DNA of 64,000 nt from Eumeta japonica. Taxonomy: Eukaryota; Arthropoda; Insecta; Lepidoptera; Psychidae. Below are positions 56,168 to 64,000 of the stretch, in pieces; position 1 is the first letter of the stretch, and every line of letters begins with the position of its first letter. The position numbers were made by a program, and so were the translations under genes. The notes beneath the pieces were generated by a model, which did not search any database, was not told the origin of the DNA, and saw nothing but the letters and a program-made list of their open reading frames with translations. The stretch is taken from contig BGZK01000217.1 of NCBI GenBank assembly GCA_005406025.1, forward strand, positions 521,319 through 585,318. The letters are read 5' to 3'.

Positions 56168-56725
56168 TTAAAAAAAATCCGGTCAATTGCGAGTTGAACT
56201 CGTATGGAGAGGGTACCGTGCGTTGAATATTATCTACCATGTTTTTTTAGTCTAACGCAAATTTGTCGTTATTGAAACAAGTGCAAACTTTAGGTTGTAC
56301 GCATAATATTGGAATAATTACCATATTCTTTGAAGATTATAGGCTTCTTATAGGTTTTCCCCGTAATATATAAGCGTACAACCATTTTACGTATTTTTTT
56401 AATTAACGTATTCATTTTAAAATTAAAAAGCAAATAAATTTGGAATCCTCAAAACAAGCTTTCTTGATTGACACACTACATGTACAGTTTGAAATTTTTT
56501 TGTTCAAGTTTTTCATTTGCCCCTCAAAAGTGACCCCCATTTTACAATTCATTTATGTACGTTACGCATTCGTGTTTGTTTGCTTACAGAAATTCGTATG
56601 TGTACCAATTTTCGGATTCAAATGATCCCGTAAATTCGGAGCGAATCAGCTATGAAAGCCGGACAGACGGACACGAGTGATCCTACAAGAGTTTTTACAT
56701 TCAGATGTACGGAACTCTTTAGGGA
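56168..56725 (+). repeat. Dispersed repeat, GTTCCGTAC-ended family (full-length)
   Basis: Starts AAAAAATCCGGTCAATTGCG, then GAGTTGAACTCG (a small hairpin) and GAGGGTACCGTGC. Near the 3' end come GCCGGACAGACGGACACGAG and GTACGGAACTCTTTAGGG. Same order of parts as at 5.4-5.9 kb. Confidence 0.7.
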
Positions 56726-57229
56726 TTACGAGAAGCTATGCCTTAGCAATCATTAATAAAACACACGGTTTCTTGTAAATACTATAATAATTCTTATATA
56801 CGATATTATAACAGTTTTATAGTAATAGCTTGTATTTAATTCATTGTACTGATTCATTGTAGGTATATCGTTAATGTATTGGATAATCTGCCCTAAAATA
56901 TAGTGAAAGAGTATGGATATTTGTCATATGTCAATAACAATCGAGGGCATTTTCGTTTTGTAAAAAATTTCGAATATTATTAATCTTGTTCCATTTTTTC
57001 GCCAACTAGACAATATGTTATTTAATAATTATCTTTACGAATAAAGTTAAACAAGAAATAAAAATAGTATTCATTCAGTGTACAGAACTTGTGCACCGAC
57101 CACAGAATATTATAATAAAGCTAGAAAAGCCCGGGAGGGGGGAGGGGGGGAATGTATTCAACCACACAAATATATTAATGTTATAAATTCGAAAATACAG
57201 ATTGTCTATAATATTTTTATAGCATGGTC
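56726..57229. other. AT-rich spacer
   Basis: Nothing identifiable except a G-rich run near 57135. Confidence 0.45.
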
Positions 57230-57505
57230 GAGGGAAAAACGAGCAGACGAGTTATCAGAGAGCAGCTGGTCACCGTCGCCCACCAATGTTACATTCGTAA
57301 CACCAGAGGAATCACCAGCGCGTTGGTGGCTTCTTGGGAGGCAATAGGATATCTAATGGAGGACGATCGGGTTGATTGAAGGGGAAAATGGAGGAGTAGG
57401 CCACCAGAACTCTCATTCACCGGACAGAATGAAGAGTGAAAACTCATATTGTGTGAGAGTGTAGTATTCACCAGTTAAGCCGGCCCACTTTTGCAGCCAA
57501 GTTGT
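57230..57505 (+). repeat. Dispersed retroelement-tail repeat (copy 1)
   Basis: ACCAGAGGAATCACCAGCGC, GGCCACCAGAACTCTCATTC, CACCGGACAGAATGAAG and AGCCGGCCCACTTTTGCAGC appear in the order I associate with an abundant lepidopteran LINE/SINE 3' region. A minus-strand copy lies at 61783-62002. Not a gene despite the 89- and 60-codon frames. Confidence 0.6.
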
Positions 57506-58523
57506 CCACAGTATGGCTCTAGTACAGTAAAAGTATGCCTTTATTTTTCGCTATGAAATCACTGAAGCGAAAGTACAAGATTAACACGAATATAGCTTAT
57601 CCTAAATATAGTCAAACGCCGTTTTTCTTACTGCGAAAAATCTCAAATAAAAAATTGATAGATGTGTGCATGAAGGAGAACCACTGCAGGAAATCATGCT
57701 GATTATAATTCCGAACTAAGATCGACATACGAGGTTTTAGATGTATTATTTTAGAATCTATTATTTTTATATAATATAATTATTTTAGATGAATTATTTT
57801 ACATGATTTATTTAGATGATATTAGAATAGATGTAGTATTTTAGGGCCTCTTCCATCATCTCCTTTTAAAATTTATTTTGCATTCCATGTCCTCCTTTTA
57901 ACGGTTGTTAGGGCTAGAAACCCAGAAAAGAAGAACGTGGAATGAAAAATTAATTGTGAAAGTGACATTTTATGAAAAATGCTTATAAAAGGAGATAGAT
58001 GGTGGAAAAGGTTCTTCGAAGGCAGAAAGATATACATTTATGTATATTAATTTCGTTCCTTAAAGCTCGTATTCGATACCGGCTGAGCTGCCTACAATCG
58101 GCCGTCCGCACGTGTCGTTCACTCATGATGATTGACATTTAATAGGCAATTGACTGTGAAGTTGGTGGGTCTGTTCAAATCAACTAGCCACTAACCCAAC
58201 ATCGACCACTCGATAATAGCTCCCCCGTGTGCGTATTTATTACAACCGGTTAGCTGTCTTCTGAAAATGCTTTTCGAACAAAATAGTGGATTTAGGGTTT
58301 CTCAATCTAACAATTAAGCAATTCATGCAATATATAATATAATATACTGTAGATTCTCAAATAGTTTTTAAAATCTTTGTTTTTGTTAGTATCTAGCTAG
58401 CATAATGGTTTTAGCTATTGGTTTTTTTTTTATTGCCTCTTAATTCAATAACTCTTCTTTTATTGTCATTTTCTGTTAATGAATATTTCAATGCGAAGGA
58501 TAATTTTTTTATAGCATCATTGG
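57506..58523. other. Gene-poor stretch
   Basis: 57730-57850 repeats ATTATTTTAGATG several times imperfectly. 58070-58230 is moderately GC-rich with no identified feature. Confidence 0.4.
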
Positions 58524-58987
58524 TTTTGACGTGACAACGTCTTAAATTAGGTTGCGGCTGGGAGTCACTTTGAAAAAGTGTAACGCTCGGTAACGTAACG
58601 ATGAGTCACCGAACGAGAGAGCCCGCCGAATGCCTTGCGTCTCTCCCACTCAACTATGATCGGTCTGCCGCGCGCACTAGCTAGAGATAGTGCATAGCTT
58701 GCAAATGTATTGCAAGTTATTGTATGTATATTTGTATATAAATACGTATGTATGTGTAAAGGTAAAAATAAAATTTTGTTAATATGAAATTCAGTGCGAG
58801 ATTCTTTGTATAAATTAATGTTTTAAATATAATTCTTTGTATAAATAAATGTTTTAAATTGTTACTATTATTTCATCCTTCTTCCTACTATACGAATGAA
58901 TATTCACATTAAAATGATTTTACCATTCAAAGTCGTTGTCACGTAAAACTTTCGCCCGTATACCGACTTTACAGGCAACCAAATTTT
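58524..58987 (+). repeat. Dispersed repeat family P, copy 2
   Basis: Matches 13166-13637 nearly base for base from TTTTGACGTGACAACGTCTT to ACCGACTTTACAGGCAACCA. The differences are a handful of short indels, such as AGAGAGAGGCCCGCC against AGAGAGCCCGCC, and a rearranged GCGCACTAGCTAGAG. Same orientation, 45 kb apart. Confidence 0.88.
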
Positions 58988-60709
58988 TCACTTAATTATC
59001 CACAAACAATACGAGTTGCCACATTTAATGCTTTTAGAGTATTAGTAAAGTTTTCCACTTCTAGATACGTGACAGACAAACTCTAAATGGTGTGAAACAA
59101 GTGCAAATGTTATACATTTCGTTAACATGAACGTAGCGAATGTGGCCTTTCTATTTCATTATGATATTCTGTGGATGCGTCATTGTTGAGATCTCGGAAC
59201 TCAACTGCTATACAAACACCGTGGACCCGCCTCGAGATGCAAGCCAGCAATTACTTGATTGTTGGGCTATATTGTTTATTTAATCTTGCTTTCCAGGTAT
59301 GAGCTCCATTTTTCGTGCAAAAATTCTTCAAGGTGTTTCTGTTTCTAAATATGTGTTCCACTGGTCTAATATTTATTTTTTTTTCTGAAATTTTTTTATA
59401 ATCTAAAATTAATTCACAATTTTCGATTTAAAGGTTTTATATAGAACCAGAATAAATAAAAAAGAATTCAGTCGATCGAAATTATGGTTTCGATTTCAGT
59501 TTCTTGGTTAGGTTTTTGAGGGCTATCCGCATTGGTCCTCACGTGGATGATAGAATGACGAACCTGTGTTTGTAAAATGCAAATACTTTGCATATAATTT
59601 TTCAATTTGTAATGGTGTAATGATATCTAAAATCCAGTTTCATTCATATACAGTTATTTTTGGGTGAAAAATCATTTTCAAGGTAATATTACCTATCTTA
59701 TTCGGTAACAATGCACTTTTTGACGAAATATATATAAGAAAACTAGACAAAGATTCGAAGAAAATCATAAACACAGAATTATCTGCAAGCTAGATGATGA
59801 CACTTAAAATTAATTTTATTTCAAGTTATATATTACAATCTTGTAGGACCTCTTATAAAAAAAAATTTGGACAAAGAACTACATAAATGGGCGATTTCGC
59901 AATATTTCTTTAATAACTCCTCGATGTTATTAGTTTCCCCGCCGCCGCCGCTGGCCGCTGAAATCAAGCTGAATTGGCAATCGCCCGCACAATGGTTTCC
60001 TATTGCCAGTTCTACAACAAAATAATATCCCGTTATTTTATGGTGAACGCGGCGTTTTTCCTCTTACGCGAGCACTCTTATAAAAATGAAATCGAATTGA
60101 AACGTATTGCCGGGTCGTTCAAATTTAGACTTACGTTTTATCATCGCAGAATATAAAACGTGGGACACGCTCATCGGAACTCGTCATTTCACACTGTAGT
60201 CCACATTTATTGAACTTAGATGTTTTGAGAGATACAAAAAAGGTTTTATTGTCGCCGGTGTAATATTTAATATGATTGGTTTAATGTTCAATACAATAAT
60301 CGGAATAATAATTATTACAAAAGTAGTTCATGATTGTTGTGTTATATGTATGCACCTAGTGGTGCGATTGTGACATAACAAAAAATACGAACTTGTAATG
60401 AATTCCCAAACGTTTTTCTGCTACTTCAAAACTTTTGCAACCTCTGTTTTTTCAATTATTTTTGAATAAAATGTTCTGTCATCAAAAGACTAATTTCAAG
60501 TTGATTTTTCGTTTTCATTAATTTTACTAATTTTTATTTTGATTTCGATAATGAAAAAAAGGTGTACTTCTAGAATTTACCAAACCTTTCATTCTCAAAA
60601 CACGATTTTTGATCAGTGAATAACGTAAGTGAATATTTCATATAAAACTCATCAGTACTAGACGTTTTAATAGCAGGGGGTATCAATTACGAAAGGAAAA
60701 ATATATTAC
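58988..60709. other. Gene-poor stretch with a small island near 59938-60110
   Basis: CCCCGCCGCCGCCGCTGGCC at 59939 opens a moderately GC-rich patch resembling the other islands. The 60-codon frame within it shows no domain. Otherwise AT-rich. Confidence 0.4.
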
Positions 60710-60965
60710 CATTCAAAGACCATATATACAAGCGCTCGCTCGGCAAAGAAGCTATTCCGCTGTAGCTCGGGCGCCACTCGAGATACGCTCAAAGGCAACT
60801 AAGAAAAAATTTATTAAATCCGGCCCGCTCTCATAACAGCTGTATTCACGCGAGGAGAGGCGAATTTAATGACATTAGACGCTTACCCGGAATAATATGC
60901 GGCGCGGGCCGGGGCGCGAGCGCCGGCAACTGCACTAGGGCCGCCTTCAAAGTGCAATGCGGCAG
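60710..60965. promoter_or_regulatory. CpG-rich island with four CAAAG motifs
   Basis: TTCAAAG (60713), GGCAAAG (60744), CTCAAAG (60789) and TTCAAAG (60946) occur in 250 bp. The interior has GGCGAATTTAATGACATTAG and a CpG-rich GGGCCGGGGCGCGAGCGCCG. Confidence 0.45.
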
Positions 60966-61014
60966 TCGATTTTTTTTTTGGTGTAACTTTTTATGATGTG
61001 TAATGGCGTGTATA

Positions 61015-61623
61015 AGAGCCATTCATAAATCACATCACACATCAAGCGGGGCAGGAGAGGGTCAACAATGTGTTGTAACGTGTGACAGGGGGATCGAGAT
61101 ATAAGCTTCCTTACGCCAACATTTATAAATCGAAAGTAGCAAAACTCCAAATTTCAACTCTATCAAAACGCTTTATCGCTATACAGTACAACGCACGAAA
61201 CTCTGCCGCTGTGAATTGCCTGCGATGTTGCAATGCGCAGATTTACCGCTCTCCGACCATTCCTTCTTTTTATCCGCGTTCAAATTGTACGCCATTATGA
61301 CATTTTCGCGATATTTCATAACTGATAAGTTTCCTGTGTTGTACTGTTATGGTGGTATGCGTCGACAGCCTTTGGCATAGGTCGAAAGGACAATACGTTC
61401 GTAGAGGCTTTGACTAAAATTATTATGAAAATCTTTCATTTATTATTGAAGCCATAAAAAATATAAATAGAAACATATAAATAAATATCGAAGTGTTGTT
61501 TTAATTTTGAAATTTAAAATTGCAAAATATCTGACATCAAACCAGTGGAGGAAGGATCACACAAGGAAGGGGATGGGCTCCACAAATCACGAAATACGTG
61601 TGACGTAATTTATGAATGGCCCC
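61015..61623. mobile_element. TIR element, TTACGTCA-ended family (copy 2)
   Basis: The left end is AGCCATTCATAAATCACATC. The right end, reverse-complemented, is GGCCATTCATAAATTACGTC. Both are followed inward by CACAC. The interior holds GGGGCAGGAGAGGGTC and no transposase. Better-preserved ends than at 17.0 kb, so probably younger. Confidence 0.72.
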
Positions 61624-61782
61624 AAAAAATAAATCCTTTTTGCCTATTCTGTTGTAAAACTGTAACGTAATTCCCTTATGCAAAGTATTTGAACATCATA
61701 GATCTTTTTGAAAATCTATTGTGATTAGAATTGACTATTTAGAGTGGTCTTAATCCAAAGAGTGAATTTCAAGAGTGCTAAA

Positions 61783-62002
61783 GCCAGGCCGTAGTCAATC
61801 TACCTGCAGCACAAAAATGGGCCGGTTCGACCGATAGGATACCACACTCTAGACGTGAAGTAGCAGTTTCCGATAGTGCGTTTCGTCCAGTGAATGAGAG
61901 TTGTGGTAGCTCACTCCCCTCCGTTAACCCATTCTTCTCTCCATCAAATATTCTATTTATACTCAAGAGGCCAGTACCGCACTGGTGGTTGTTATGGATT
62001 TG
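61783..62002 (-). repeat. Dispersed retroelement-tail repeat (copy 2)
   Basis: Read on the minus strand it contains CCACCAGTGCGGTACTGGCC, then AACTCTCATTCACTGGACGA, then CGAACCGGCCCATTTTTGTG, in the same order as 57230-57505. The 75-codon minus frame is part of this repeat. Confidence 0.6.
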
Positions 62003-63139
62003 CAAGTGTCTATGGGCGACGCGGTTCGCATGCTCGTTTGGCTTTCGAAAATACTATTAAAAAAATGGGAAACTAGAATTTTTGTCGATGTCCTCTGTTT
62101 GTTATAGCGTCACCCAAAAACTAGCAGATTTTGATAGGGTTTTCCATAGGTAAATTAGGGTACAAAACCCATATTCTGTAGGCCATATGGACGAAGCCAA
62201 GGGAAAAAATTATGAAATTCGAGTTGCGAAGAGCTTAAGTATTTGAAGGATGAATATTTTTAGGTTGCTATACGATACCATCAAAATACAATTTTGAATA
62301 CCAGAAGAATAACACTATAAACAAATACCTTAATGTCGTGCCGACACACTACATGTTGTCGCACTACAGTGTTCAATCATTGATCAATAATCGATAGTAA
62401 ATTATATTTCTGTACATGAAAGAAGAGAGGCTGACAATTTTTAATATTTTTTTACATTAGATGAGATAAATGAATACATTACTTGTCATTTAAAAAAGTA
62501 AACATGTGTGGGATGTTACGAGAGTTGTATTTAAATATTCTTAGGAGTAAAGAGAATAATTTCTAAAACAATAACCTGTAATGAGACCTAGATTCGACAG
62601 TGGGATAATTACAAAGGAAAGGGTCCATAAGGCTTTTTTTTGGCCCTAAAAATATGGAAAATGTCAGATTGATGGCTCATATGAAATTGTAGTAATTTAT
62701 AATTTTAGGACATATGCCTTTTAAGTATTCATCAAAATTTTTCTATTGTTCTACTTAACCTTAATTTCCCTGGGACCCGAAAATGTATAATTTTCTATAT
62801 TTAGCCAAAATGAAGATTAAAAACAGACATTATTTATAAAACAGCTTAATCTACATACATATATGTATATAATGAAAATAGTTTTCTTTGGTCGCGCATT
62901 ACGCAAAAACTACTAAACGTATCGGTAAATATAAAAGTAAGTTTGCATGGTCGTTTATCATACACTTGACGGTTGGACAGATTGTAATTGGAGTTTGCCT
63001 TGTTTGTTTTTAAGTTGAGTGAAACACGTGAAAAATCAGAGACTAATGTAATAATGTACCTTCGGCGAACTTTACATCACTGACAACATCAAGTGTCATT
63101 TGTAGTTAAATGACTTTCTTTAAAAATAATACATCGCAT
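62003..63139. other. AT-rich spacer
   Basis: No gene identified. 62880-62990 (ACTACTAAACGTATCGGTAA) has the style of an old non-autonomous repeat. Confidence 0.4.
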
Positions 63140-63260
63140 AGCCCGAGCGCGAGGCAGAATTCGAGTTCGTCACATGCCTGAGCACATTGCGCAGCGCGCG
63201 GTGCGCGGTCGCCCGGCGTGCGCAGTCGCCCGACAAGGCAATCGCATTGGAGCCTGGCCG
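63140..63260. promoter_or_regulatory. Short CpG-rich island
   Basis: GCGCAGCGCGCGGTGCGCGG and neighbours in an AT-rich setting; it could be a promoter. The 86-codon frame starting at 63218 runs into hydrophobic AT-rich sequence and shows no domain. 63261-63700 holds nothing I recognise. Confidence 0.35.
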
Positions 63261-63709
63261 AGCATTTAGTAGGGTTGTGTCTATATTATTTTATATTATT
63301 TATAAGTATATTTCCAAAGATGTATTTTTGTTATAGTTACTTTGACAAAGTTTTTTTTTTTTTAATGGCGGAGATTATGAATATTTGCGAAAAGATTAGA
63401 TGCATGATCGATTCTATCTTATGTATGAATATAATTAATATCAAATCGTTTCTAATACATGTTGTACTAAACATTTAGAGGTTACCCACGTAACGTCTTG
63501 ACATTCTGAACGAGGTTTTAGTAGAGCGTCCCCTACCAGCTCCTAGGCAAGGTGAAGTCAATATATTCGTAGGTTAATAGATGGCATAGTAATTGACGCA
63601 CACGGTGGACGCTAGTGTCGTTCATATTTAGTCGAGAATAATTGTAAAATTGACAATTACATTTCTTTTGTCTCTTCATCTCCATGTTATGCATTTAGTA
63701 TCGCGGCAG

Positions 63710-64000
63710 AATGGCTCTTCGGCGGCCGTCAATAATGACATCACTACATTCGATCGTCGCGCCATCCGGCCGGCGGGCGCGCAAACGGCGGCCGCGTCTC
63801 TTAAAAATGACGGGGAAAGAAGCAGCTGCGCCTTATTTTCTCTCCTCGGAGTTTCGCCTTTTATCTAATTTTATTTCCATTTGTTCCGAAATTGCTCGCC
63901 GAAGATGCTCGGCGACACTTCAATTTATTTGTCTCTTTTATCTCTTGCAAATTGTAATTACTAATTAAAACAGCTCAAAGACGCTGCTTTTTGTCACTTT
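63710..64000. promoter_or_regulatory. CpG-rich island running off the window
   Basis: GGCGGCCGTCAATAATGACA, CCGGCCGGCGGGCGCGC and, at the window end, GCTCAAAGACGCTGC. Blocks of moderate complexity (TTTTATCTAATTTTATTTCC) between CpG-rich parts resemble conserved non-coding DNA. No gene. Confidence 0.4.

Noticed and set aside
1..64000. tRNA genes, snRNA genes and CRISPR arrays
   Set aside because: I looked for B-box (GGTTCGAATCC-like) strings, U1/U6 starts and regularly spaced direct repeats and found none. A tRNAscan/Infernal run would be decisive.
1..64000. Endogenous retrovirus or LTR retrotransposon
   Set aside because: No paired LTRs, primer-binding site, protease or YxDD reverse-transcriptase motif seen. 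The retroelement remains are all of non-LTR type.

Overview
The window looks like nuclear DNA of an insect, most likely a moth or butterfly (Lepidoptera). It is AT-rich, with very AT-rich tracts, short CpG-rich islands and many decayed transposable elements. The order-level call is inference. It rests on repeat types I associate with Lepidoptera: a 'GTTCCGTAC'-ended family, Helitron-like ends finishing in CGAAAGCTAG, a SINE/LINE tail shared by 57.2 and 61.8 kb, mariner, pogo, piggyBac and jockey-type remnants, and a 5S-like sequence. I see no complete host protein-coding gene. The longest open frames (126-138 codons) are chance frames in GC islands, shifted transposon frames, or unassigned.

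Layout. 1-5 kb: a full-length but dead mariner (1316-2517) and a large CpG-rich island (about 4.4-5.1 kb). 5-10.4 kb: a dispersed repeat, then a LINE tail split by a 2.0-kb element with terminal inverted repeats (TIRs) and a TA target duplication. The unoccupied counterpart of that site is at 16.5 kb. A pogo-type 5' end and another LINE 3' end follow. 10-17.8 kb: AT-rich DNA, islands, one member of a near-identical repeat pair (13.17 kb; partner at 58.52 kb, diverged third copy at 37.55 kb), and the empty-site LINE copy. 20.9-29.8 kb: a Cys-motif protein fragment (FCYICGEY), a mariner fragment, a piggyBac-like element with both TTAA ends but an internally deleted transposase, and a jockey-type reverse transcriptase remnant. 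32.8-43.1 kb: two opposed Helitron-like ends with degenerate GGGACC tracts, the longest CpG-rich island (34.2-35.25 kb), striking palindromes, a mariner half, and an element whose two ends are both hairpins. 44.2-44.66 kb: the best host-gene signal, a CpG-rich promoter followed by a possible short first coding exon on the + strand. 46.5-52 kb: a 382-bp MITE, LINE endonuclease remnants, and a 488-bp TIR-bounded segment containing a 5S rRNA-like sequence. 52-64 kb: several islands separated by repeats.

How it may work together. The islands share an excess of CAAAG/CTTTG pentamers, some beside GCCGCC, over a background otherwise free of genes. This is what a regulatory landscape (introns or flanks of a developmental gene) would look like, with transposons filling the space between. 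That reading is inference. The clearest direct results are structural: nested insertions, target-site duplications, TIR pairs, palindromes and within-window repeat copies.
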